Positions 8,342 to 15,852 of a stretch of 64,000 bases of DNA are shown one piece after another (positions within the stretch are counted from its first letter, which is position 1; each line of letters starts with the position of its first letter). Position numbers and translations under genes: made by a program. Where the stretch lies: contig NZ_AXAC01000022.1 in assembly GCF_000472665.1 (NCBI RefSeq), forward strand, positions 20,970 to 84,969, given 5' to 3'. The notes under the pieces are model-generated. The model was not told the DNA's origin. It saw nothing but the letters and a program-made list of their open reading frames with translations, and did no database searches. This stretch comes from Acetobacterium malicum subsp. dehalogenans DSM 11527. Lineage in GTDB: Bacteria; Bacillota; Clostridia; Eubacteriales; Eubacteriaceae.

Positions 8342-9448
8342 ATGAGAAAAAAATTTGATCCCGAAGAAATGAAAGCAGTCGGAAATTATCCCGATTATCC
8401 GACCCATTTTATGGTCGGTTTGCCACCGCTGCCCCCCCACGCCAAGTGGAATAAACCGATTACGCCAAAAGAAAACTGGCGGCTCCTGTATGAGGGGAAG
8501 AAGCCCTACTGGATTCCCGAAGCGGGCTGGTTTAATTGTGATGTACTGATTTTTCGACCGCGAATGCATCCTGATAATGCCGCCACCCACCTGGTTTTTG
8601 ATCAGGAAGCGCAGATGAGCTACGACAGTGATGTCCAAAAAGGCTGGTTTGACCTTGATTGGGAATGGGTTGAAATCGCTGGTGGTGCTTCTGTTCACCC
8701 GGGCAACCCGGCCGTTACCGACATTAACTGTTGGGAAGAACAGGTTCCTTTTCCCAATCTTGATGACCTTGACTGGGAGGCCGGTATTGCGGCCAATAAA
8801 GAGTACATAAAAACCGAAAAAATGCTTCAGGCTGGCATGCTTTCCGGCTTTTGGGAACGGCTGATGTCATTGATGGATGTCGACAAGGCGGCAATGGCCA
8901 TGATTGATGAGGATCAGCAGAATGGTGTTCATCGTTTGTTTGATCGTCTGGCAGATCTATATGTCGATTACGTTGACCGCTTGCATCAGCACTTTAACAT
9001 TGACAGCTTCCTGATCCATGATGACTGGGGAACCCAAATGAATCCTTTCTTTTCCTTGGATACCTGTCGGGAAATGATTGTCCCGTATCTGAAACGAGTC
9101 ACCGACGCCTGTCATGAACGGGGAATTTTGTTTGAGCTTCACAGCTGTGGCAAGGGCGAAAAACTTGTCCCGGCGATGATTGAGGCGGGGGTTGACCTGT
9201 GGTGCCCGCAGATTATGAACAATTATGAAGAACTTGCCCATACATACAAGGACACTCGGATCATTTTTGGTTTGACGATTTTACCGCCGCCAACAGATTC
9301 AGAAGAAGAAATACGGAAACTGGCAAAAGACTTTGTTGAAACCTACAAAGATTGTCGCGTAGCTCTGTGTGACATGGGGGCCGGGCCAGTTTATACTGCC
9401 GCCATCTATGAATACAGTCGCAAGGCATACGAAAATTACCAGGATTAA
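8342..9448 (+). CDS. UroD-fold methyltransferase with HxC...C zinc motif
   Basis: This 368-residue protein is a second UroD/MtaA-superfamily methyltransferase, 49 bp after the first. It keeps the zinc site expected of methyl-transferring members: His267-Ser-Cys269 in ELHSCGKG and Cys343 in ALCDMG. The spacing (74 residues between the cysteines) is close to that of MtaA. Zinc in such enzymes activates a thiol or other nucleophile or helps transfer a methyl group to or from a corrinoid. HDDWGTQ near residue 226 parallels the motif in the first protein. Given the downstream methyl-THF methyltransferase and corrinoid protein, it is a plausible methyltransferase I that demethylates a substrate and methylates the corrinoid protein. 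Substrate (phenyl methyl ether, methylated amine, methanol or other) cannot be told from sequence alone. Confidence 0.78.
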   Translation: MRKKFDPEEMKAVGNYPDYPTHFMVGLPPLPPHAKWNKPITPKENWRLLYEGKKPYWIPEAGWFNCDVLIFRPRMHPDNAATHLVFDQEAQMSYDSDVQKGWFDLDWEWVEIAGGASVHPGNPAVTDINCWEEQVPFPNLDDLDWEAGIAANKEYIKTEKMLQAGMLSGFWERLMSLMDVDKAAMAMIDEDQQNGVHRLFDRLADLYVDYVDRLHQHFNIDSFLIHDDWGTQMNPFFSLDTCREMIVPYLKRVTDACHERGILFELHSCGKGEKLVPAMIEAGVDLWCPQIMNNYEELAHTYKDTRIIFGLTILPPPTDSEEEIRKLAKDFVETYKDCRVALCDMGAGPVYTAAIYEYSRKAYENYQD

Positions 9449-9493
9449 TAGGTCACAGACCAAGAATTGATTTTTAGAAAAAAGGGAGAAACA

Positions 9494-10291
9494 ATGATTA
9501 TTATTGGCGAAAAAATTAACGGTGCCATTCCCTCAACCGGGAAGGCGATTGCTGAGAAGGATGCCGAATTTATCCGGAACCTGGCCATCAAACAGGCCGA
9601 AGCCGGAGCTGATTTTATCGATGTCTGTGCCTCAGTGGACGACGACATCGAACTGGAAACGATGAAATGGCTGATCGACATTGTTCAGGAAGCTACCGAT
9701 ATACCGATTGCGGTGGACAGTCCCAATGTTTATACCTGTATTGAATCGATGAAATACTGCAATAAACCGGGACTATTTAATTCAGTGTCGCTGGAAGGTG
9801 ATAAGGTCGATGTGGCCTTCAAAGTTCTGGCCGAGACCAAATGGGAATGTGTGGCTTTATTAAACAGCGACAAGGGCATCCCGAAAACCGCTAAAGACCG
9901 ATTGGACGTGTTTACTGATCTAATGGCAAAATGTAAAGAATACAAGATCGATCCCTCCCGCATGCATATTGATCCCTTGATTGAAATGCTGTGTACCTCC
10001 GAAGACGGCATCACCATGGTGACCGAAGTGATCCGGGAAATCAAAAAACAATATCCCACCATTCATGTCACCGGCGCCGTCAGCAACATTTCCTTCAACC
10101 TGCCCGCCCGCCGGATTGCCAACCAGGCTTTTGCCGTTTTAGCCATGAGCGCTGGGATGGACAGTTTTATCCTCGATCCGCTGAATAAGGATATGATGGG
10201 AATGCTCTTTGCCACCGAAGCGATGATGGGCGAAGATGAATACTGTATGGAATACATCAGTGCTTTCCGGGAAGGTATTTTTGTTAAATAG
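9494..10291 (+). CDS. Methyl-THF:corrinoid protein methyltransferase II (pterin-binding TIM barrel)
   Basis: This 265-residue protein has the DHPS/MetH-like pterin-binding fold that moves methyl groups between corrinoid protein and tetrahydrofolate. Family signatures are IIIGEKINGAIPSTGKAI at the N-terminus, ADFIDVCASVDDD (residues ~40-52), IPIAVDSPN (~70-78) and the C-terminal MDSFILDPLNKDMM. The ATG at 9494 is chosen over a TTG at 9467 because AGGGAGA lies 5 bp upstream of it. Proteins of this type are the methyltransferase II of acetogen O-demethylase (Odm/Vdm) and glycine-betaine (Mtg) systems and deliver methyl groups to the Wood-Ljungdahl pathway. A paralogue with 87 of the first 99 residues identical begins at 63704. 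Confidence 0.88.
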   Translation: MIIIGEKINGAIPSTGKAIAEKDAEFIRNLAIKQAEAGADFIDVCASVDDDIELETMKWLIDIVQEATDIPIAVDSPNVYTCIESMKYCNKPGLFNSVSLEGDKVDVAFKVLAETKWECVALLNSDKGIPKTAKDRLDVFTDLMAKCKEYKIDPSRMHIDPLIEMLCTSEDGITMVTEVIREIKKQYPTIHVTGAVSNISFNLPARRIANQAFAVLAMSAGMDSFILDPLNKDMMGMLFATEAMMGEDEYCMEYISAFREGIFVK

Positions 10292-10348
10292 TTAAATCCT
10301 CCGATGCACACAGATTGAGGAAAATAAATAAAATTCAAGGAGAAAAAA

Positions 10349-10978
10349 ATGTCAAAAATTGAAGAAGTAAAAGTATTGGTGGAAACTGGTAAATCAAAGA
10401 AGGTTGCTGCAGCGGTTCATGAAGCTCTGGATGCCGGCGATAAAGCCCAGGATATACTCGATGCAATGATCGCATCCATGGGTGTGGTGGGGGATAAATT
10501 CTCATCCGGTGAAATTTTTGTACCGGAAATGTTAATCGCTGCCAAAGCGATGGCTAAAGGAGTGGAAGTATTAAAACCAATTATGGCTGGTGATGTGTCA
10601 AATTCATTGGGCACCTGTATTATGGGAACCGTCGCCGGCGACCTTCACGATATCGGCAAAAACCTGGTTATCATGATGCTTGAGAGTTCAGGCTTTGACA
10701 TGGTTGACCTGGGGGTTGACGTGCCAGCTGAAAAATTTGTGGAAGCCATTAAGGAAAACAACAATGTTGTTCTGGTAGCCTGTTCGGGTCTGTTGACTAC
10801 CACTATGCCAGCCTTAAAAGAAGCGGTTCAAACCATTAAAGCGGCTTATCCAGATATGAAAGTGATTGTTGGTGGCGCTCCGGTTACCCAGGAATATGCT
10901 GATGAAATTGGCGCCGATGGCTATGCACCAGATGCCGGCAGCTCGGCGGCTAAAGCCAAGGAACTGATCGGGGCCTAA
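10349..10978 (+). CDS. Corrinoid (cobalamin-binding) methyl carrier protein
   Basis: The 209-residue protein is the methyl shuttle of the operon. Residues 1-88 form the helical cap domain (B12-binding-2). The Rossmann-like B12 domain follows, with the base-off/His-on signature Asp98-x-His100-x2-Gly103 (GDLHDIGKN), a SGLLTTT motif and VGGAPV. The length is typical of MtaC/MtbC/OdmC-type carriers. AAGGAG precedes the ATG. It is the last gene of the four-gene cassette. It would be methylated by a UroD-type methyltransferase I and demethylated by methyltransferase II. No gene for the ATP-dependent reductive activator (RamA/RACo type) is in the window, so reactivation must be encoded elsewhere. 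Confidence 0.92.
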   Translation: MSKIEEVKVLVETGKSKKVAAAVHEALDAGDKAQDILDAMIASMGVVGDKFSSGEIFVPEMLIAAKAMAKGVEVLKPIMAGDVSNSLGTCIMGTVAGDLHDIGKNLVIMMLESSGFDMVDLGVDVPAEKFVEAIKENNNVVLVACSGLLTTTMPALKEAVQTIKAAYPDMKVIVGGAPVTQEYADEIGADGYAPDAGSSAAKAKELIGA

Positions 10979-11061
10979 GAGGACACCGATGGCAGTCTTG
11001 CAGGCAAATGAATAAAGGTAGAAAATAGTTAGTCTTCACTTGCAGCTCAGGTTGACTATTT

Positions 11062-11095
11062 AAGAGATGGCGGTTTGAAAAAACTGCCATCTCTT
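11062..11095 (+). terminator. Hairpin after the corrinoid protein operon
   Basis: Stem AAGAGATGGC / GCCATCTCTT extended by GGTTT/AAACT around a GAAA tetraloop (about 15 bp with one G-U). Only two T residues follow, so it may be a weak terminator or an mRNA 3'-end stabiliser. Confidence 0.5.
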
Positions 11096-11188
11096 GCAAA
11101 TGACAACGTTTGCAAAAAAAACGATCGCCTTCAATTCAGATGGAATGTCATAACTTCCTTAGTATTCGACGTTGGTGAGGAGAAAATC

Positions 11189-13498
11189 ATGCACAACGAA
11201 AAAAGAAAATGGTTACTTCAATTTGTTTTTCAGACTTTTTTGATCAATGTTTTGATCCTGTGCTTAACCTTAATCATTTTATTTCAATATGATTTTACTG
11301 AAATTTTTAAAGATAACCGGCCAATTCCCATCCTGATGGTGCTCGGATTAGGGCTTTGTTTGAATTTGGGCTCGAGTATGATGCTGAAAGCAAAAATAAA
11401 AAAGCGATCATCTGTCCTGGTCGACATACTTAAACGACTTTCAGAAGGTGATACCAACATCGAAGTTAATGGCTTTGATCACCATCGAGATGAATTATGG
11501 CAGGCTGTTTTAACACTGACAAATAGTCTGAAAGAATACGCAAATGCTGGGAAGCAATTAGCTGAAGGTCAACTTTCCAAAGAAATACGGCCATTGTCAA
11601 ACAATGATGTTTTAGGAAAGAGTCTCCAATCAATTGCACGATCACTGTCAATTCTGGAAGAAGAGACAGAATTATTAACTGAAAAAAACTCGGTCGATTT
11701 AGAAGCAATTTCTTCTGAACTGCCAGGATTTTATTCGACAATACTTGCCTCTATTAATAAAACAATCAATTTTCAGGTTGAGAAAAGTATGTTGTATGAG
11801 CAAGCTATGGATGCAATTCCTTATCCGCTACACATTCTTAATTTAAATGGGCAATGGTTATTTTTCAATAAAGTCCTGGAAGAGTTGCTGCAGAAAGCAG
11901 GATTAATTGAGAATCGGGAGACTGCATATTATCAGAAGTGCTGTGAATTTGGAATAGCGGATTGTAACTCAAAAGAGTGTCCCGAAAGATGCAGTATTTT
12001 CCAACTGATTACGAAAGGCCTGACAACCTTCGATTTTGAGTTTATGGGATGTTACAATCAAAAAAATTCCCGCTTTATAAAAAATAGCCGGAATGAGAAC
12101 ATTGGCATTATTGAGATAACGATGGATTTAACACCAAGTGTGAGTGTAAATAATTATACTGAAACTGAGGTGATGAGATTACAGCAGAATTTAGTGAAAT
12201 TATCAGATGGAAACTTGGAATTTGACCTGAACGTCGAAGATGGGAATGAATACACTACAAAAATTAGAGAATCCTTCGTGAAGATCAATCAAAATCTTGG
12301 CGTTGTTAAAGATTCAATTGACATGTTGATTGCAGATGCCAGCTCCTTGTCCAATGCGATCATTAAAGGAGACCTGGCAGTACGGGCAGATGAAACCAAG
12401 TTCAAAGGTTCCTGGTAAGTGGTTATTTCTGGGATCAATAATATTTTGAAAGAAATCGAAAAACCAATTGATGAAGTTTCGAATGTGATGGATGCCATTG
12501 CTTGTGGAAATTTAAGGACTGGTATTACTGGCGACTATGAAGGTGCTTTTAATGAATTGAAGCAATCTGTTAATAAGACGGTCAATCAAATAAATCATGT
12601 GATTGACGAAATATCAACAGAGACAAGTGAGATCGGCAATGGCAACCTGGCTATCGATGATCTGGTTGGTTATCATGGCGATTTTGGTAGAATTTCGGAT
12701 TCTTTAAATGTCATTATCGCAGTATTGAATACGATGTTAACTGAAATATATACGGCGACATTGGAGGTCAATACTGGAGCTAATCAGGTCGCGATTGGCA
12801 GTCAGTCTTTAGCGCAGGGAGCAACGGAACAGGCTAGCTCATTACAAGAACTCACGGCTTCGATTGCTGAAATTGCAGAGAAAACAAAAGAGAATGCCTA
12901 TAATGCTAACAGGACTCGTGAAATAACCGATGTGGTGCTAAAAAATGCTGATACGGGTAATCTGCAAATGGTCGAAATGCAGAATTCCATGGCTGATATT
13001 AATCAATCATCGAGGGATATTTCGAAAATCATTAAGGTTATTGATGACATTGCTTTTCAAACAAATATTTTGGCCTTAAATGCGGCCGTTGAGGCTGCTA
13101 GAGCAGGTGCACACGGTAAGGGGTTTGCTGTGGTGGCAGAAGAAGTCAGAACATTGGCCGCCCGTAGTGCCGAAGCGGCGAAAGAGACAACGCAATTAAT
13201 TGAAGAGTCAATCAGTAAGGTTCAACGTGGAACCAGCATGGCTAACGAAACCGGAGTCGCTTTAAATGACATCGTAAAAGGGGTTGGAGAAATAACCGGA
13301 CTGGTGGGTAACATTGCCATGTCTTCCAACGAACAGGCAAATGGTATTGTTCAGATTAATACAGGCATCGAGCAGGTTGCAGAAGTTGTTATGCAAAACT
13401 CAGCATCTGCTGAAGAAAGTGCCGCTGTCAGTGAAAAACTTTCAGGTCAGGTGGAATTATTAAAAGAGACCATCCAACAGTTTACCCTCAGAAAGTAA
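11189..13498 (+). pseudogene. Methyl-accepting chemotaxis protein interrupted by an in-frame stop
   Basis: Two consecutive open stretches in the same frame make one chemoreceptor, broken by TAA at 12416-12418. The upstream part has two membrane segments (residues ~9-32 and ~48-66), HAMP-like helices, and a PAS domain (IPYPLHILNLNG...) with a cysteine-rich loop. A HAMP repeat runs up to KFKGSW. The downstream part continues [10 protein letters not shown] with further HAMP repeats and a full MA signalling domain with the hairpin tip [21 protein letters not shown]. Paralogues in the window have [11 protein letters not shown] at the break, so the stop aligns with a glutamine and is explained by CAA to TAA. 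The true start is the ATG at 11189 with GAGGAG 6 bp upstream. If translated from the GTG at 12419, the lower part would be a soluble HAMP-MA protein. Confidence 0.85.
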
Positions 13499-13673
13499 GC
13501 AAGACAAAATTAGATCGGCGATCTATTTTATCAAAGCAGCAATAATACGATTCTGTCAAAAGATAAAACAACTTTCGGTTAAAAGTTATAAATGAGGTAT
13601 TATCACAATAGCAGTAGCGACAAAAGTCCATTTATAAATTTAACCAAAAATCAATTTTATATGGAGGAAAATT

Positions 13674-14864
13674 ATGAATCAGCCAGTTAAACCAATTTCT
13701 ACCTTGACTATTTTGGCTATGGCCTTTTTGGGAATGGGGGTTGGGACGATAACCCCCGCTCTGAATGCTATTTTCGTTCAATTTTCAGATCTGCCGATTA
13801 CAACCTTATTGTTGGTATCTACTTTGCCCTCATTGACAGTTATTCCCGCCACCCTGGTTGCCGGATCGGTTGCAGGAAGCAAGGTCGGCTACCGAACCTT
13901 AGCCATTGTCGGGATCACCCTATTTATTCTGGGCGGCGTTGCCCCCTATTTTGCTGATGACTTCACGGTCATTTTGCTGGAGCGAGCGATCTTTGGGATC
14001 GGTTTGGGAATTATGGCACCGTTAGGAAATGCGTTGGTTATGGGTGTCTTCGAAGGTGATAAGGTTGCGACGATGACCGGGCTGGTCATGCTCTCTGGTA
14101 ATATTGGGGGGATGATTCTACAATTTATGGGAGGTTATTTTGCCAGCATTGGTTGGAATTACAGTTTTCTACCTCATGCCCTGGGGATCATTTCTTTGGT
14201 ACTGGTTATTTTCTTTTTACCGGAGCCGCCCAAAGCACCGGTTATGAACAATAGTCAAATGGTCAACAAGGAAAAACTACCCGTAAAGCTGTTTATCATT
14301 GTACTGGCATATGGTCTTTACACTTTAGCTATTTATCCGATGCTGGTGAACATGTCAACGCTGATTGTTGATCGAGGTTTGGGAACGACTGCGACCGCTG
14401 GCCTTGTCCTGGCGCTCCTGACCATTGGTGGAATGGTAGCCGGAAGTATTTTTGGTAAAGTTTTCAAGCTGTCGGGGCGCTTTATTATGGCTCTGGGATA
14501 TGCCTTGGCAACCATTGGACTGATAATGGTGATCATTGCTAATAATATAGCTTTTCTGTCAGTGGGTGTGTTTATTGAAGGCTTTGCGATGTCAACGTTG
14601 ATCCCGGCCAGCATGATGCTCATTTCAATGACGGTTAAGCCAAGCCAGATGGCTTTAGGGGTCTCTTTCTTTATGGCCGGTATGAATCTTTTTGGATTTT
14701 TATCAACCTATTGGATTGGTCTCATTGCAGGCATCAGTGGTGATGCTGTAACCATACCGATTGCCGTTGGTGCAGGCGTCACAGCAGTTCTATTTGTTAT
14801 TTATCTTGCTGTTAATCCATTGAAAGGTGGTATCCCGACAACCGAGATACCCGAAGAATCCTAA
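13674..14864 (+). CDS. Major facilitator superfamily transporter
   Basis: The protein has 396 residues, about twelve hydrophobic segments, and a short hydrophilic loop near residues 185-200 between the two six-helix halves. Residues 100-115 (LERAIFGIGLGIMAPLGNAL) correspond to the conserved helix 4 region of MFS antiporters. An AGGA site precedes the ATG. The substrate is not evident. It stands alone after the broken chemoreceptor and before the heat-shock gene. The nearby methyltransferase operon raises the possibility that it imports a methylated aromatic or similar substrate, but 2.7 kb and another gene separate them and this is a guess. Confidence 0.8.
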   Translation: MNQPVKPISTLTILAMAFLGMGVGTITPALNAIFVQFSDLPITTLLLVSTLPSLTVIPATLVAGSVAGSKVGYRTLAIVGITLFILGGVAPYFADDFTVILLERAIFGIGLGIMAPLGNALVMGVFEGDKVATMTGLVMLSGNIGGMILQFMGGYFASIGWNYSFLPHALGIISLVLVIFFLPEPPKAPVMNNSQMVNKEKLPVKLFIIVLAYGLYTLAIYPMLVNMSTLIVDRGLGTTATAGLVLALLTIGGMVAGSIFGKVFKLSGRFIMALGYALATIGLIMVIIANNIAFLSVGVFIEGFAMSTLIPASMMLISMTVKPSQMALGVSFFMAGMNLFGFLSTYWIGLIAGISGDAVTIPIAVGAGVTAVLFVIYLAVNPLKGGIPTTEIPEES

Positions 14865-15039
14865 TTAAGATTTAATAAACCAAGGTTCCTCAGGAACTAG
14901 AAGAGATACTCAATACCCGATTACCCAAAGCACGGGATCAGATAAAAATTGTAGCCCAACACAGCGAAACGGCGGTATAAGAATGACAGCAAGTGAGATA
15001 AATAGCTTAAAAAAATCTTAAAATGAACACGTTAAGATC

Positions 15040-15068
15040 TTGACAACTTTTTTCAAAAGTGGTATAAA
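15040..15068 (+). promoter_or_regulatory. Sigma-A promoter of hsp20
   Basis: TTGACA (15040-15045), 17 bp, TATAAA (15063-15068). The CIRCE operator begins 10 bp after the -10 box, so it covers the transcription start. Confidence 0.85.
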
Positions 15069-15078
15069 ATAATCAAAG

Positions 15079-15105
15079 TTAGCACTCATCAAGTGTGAGT
15101 GCTAA
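15079..15105. promoter_or_regulatory. CIRCE operator (HrcA binding site)
   Basis: Perfect consensus TTAGCACTC - 9 bp - GAGTGCTAA. This is the HrcA repressor site of Firmicute heat-shock genes. It sits at the transcription start of the hsp20 gene. Confidence 0.96.
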
Positions 15106-15131
15106 CAAATCTAATTTGTAAAGGAGTGGTT

Positions 15132-15581
15132 ATGGTGACAGCACTGATTCCGTTTAACAGAAAACGAAATGATTTGATGAATACCGGTTTTGATGATTTC
15201 CAAAATATGCTTGACGACTTTTTTGCAGAAGGATGGCCTTTGAGAAGAAGTTTAGCAGGTGACACCTTCAAGATCGATTTACAAGACAATGAGAAAGAAT
15301 ACATTGTCGAAGCCGAGCTGCCCGGTGTTGCTAAAGGGGATATCAACCTTTCGCTTGAAGAAGGAAGACTTCAGATTTCAGTCAAGAAGGAAGAAGTTAA
15401 GGAAGAAAAAGAAAAGAATTATATTCATCGCGAAAGAAAATTTTCTTCGATGACCAGAAATGTATTTCTCGCTGATGCAGCTTCAGATGATATCAAAGCC
15501 AAACTGACAGATGGGGTTCTGACTATTACAGTACCAAAAGCAGTGAAGCAGGAACCGTCAAAATTAATAGAAATTGAATAA
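15132..15581 (+). CDS. Hsp20/alpha-crystallin family small heat-shock protein
   Basis: The 149-residue cytoplasmic ATP-independent chaperone holds unfolding proteins. The alpha-crystallin domain covers residues ~45-140: KIDLQDNEKEYIVEAELPGV at its start, the family motif DGVLTITVPK near the end, and a short IEIE tail. The ATG at 15132 follows AAGGAG by 6 bp; an upstream in-frame ATG at 15099 lies inside the CIRCE element and is unlikely. Regulation is visible: a consensus sigma-A promoter with a perfect CIRCE element, so it should be repressed by HrcA and induced by heat. Direct CIRCE control of hsp20 is less usual than for groESL or dnaK. Confidence 0.93.
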   Translation: MVTALIPFNRKRNDLMNTGFDDFQNMLDDFFAEGWPLRRSLAGDTFKIDLQDNEKEYIVEAELPGVAKGDINLSLEEGRLQISVKKEEVKEEKEKNYIHRERKFSSMTRNVFLADAASDDIKAKLTDGVLTITVPKAVKQEPSKLIEIE

Positions 15582-15622
15582 AGGTTATCTAGTGGGAGTT
15601 AAAAACTTCCGGTTTCATGAGC

Positions 15623-15657
15623 AAAAAACCTCGTCAGATAAGCTGATGAGGTTTTTT
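15623..15657. terminator. Terminator after hsp20
   Basis: CCTCGTCAG / CTGATGAGG stem with one G-U pair, flanked by six A and six T residues; it could work in both directions. Confidence 0.88.
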
Positions 15658-15717
15658 GCAGTAATCGACAATGGCCAGACAAAAAGTAGTACTTACTGTT
15701 ATGTATCACAATAAACC

Positions 15718-15746
15718 TTGCTTAATTAGCAAATATAGACTATAAT
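15718..15746 (+). promoter_or_regulatory. Sigma-A promoter upstream of the RNA helicase
   Basis: TTGCTT (15718-15723), 17 bp, TATAAT (15741-15746). The transcript would enter the hairpin at 15767 within about 15 nt. A second TATAAT at 15826-15831, with no good -35, lies after that hairpin and could be the real helicase promoter. Confidence 0.65.
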
Positions 15747-15766
15747 AAAATGTCAAGTAATAAACC

Positions 15767-15806
15767 AGCTGTATCTTCTGTGAATTCCCAGTGGATACAG
15801 CTTTTT
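15767..15806 (+). terminator. Leader hairpin with T-run before the RNA helicase gene
   Basis: Perfect 9-bp stem AGCTGTATC / GATACAGCT with an 18-nt loop, followed by TTTTT. It lies between the promoter at 15718 and the helicase start at 15853. It therefore looks like a transcription attenuator, or the end of a ~55-nt small RNA, and not the terminator of an upstream gene (hsp20 has its own). Confidence 0.6.
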
Positions 15807-15852
15807 AAATGGATTAAAATAAGTTTATAATACAAAAAGAAAGCAGAAAAAA

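Noticed and set aside
12419..13498. Separate gene for a soluble HAMP-MA chemoreceptor
   Set aside because: It is in the same frame as, and directly continues, the upstream part; the GTG start has no ribosome binding site of its own. Treated as one interrupted gene, though restart remains possible.
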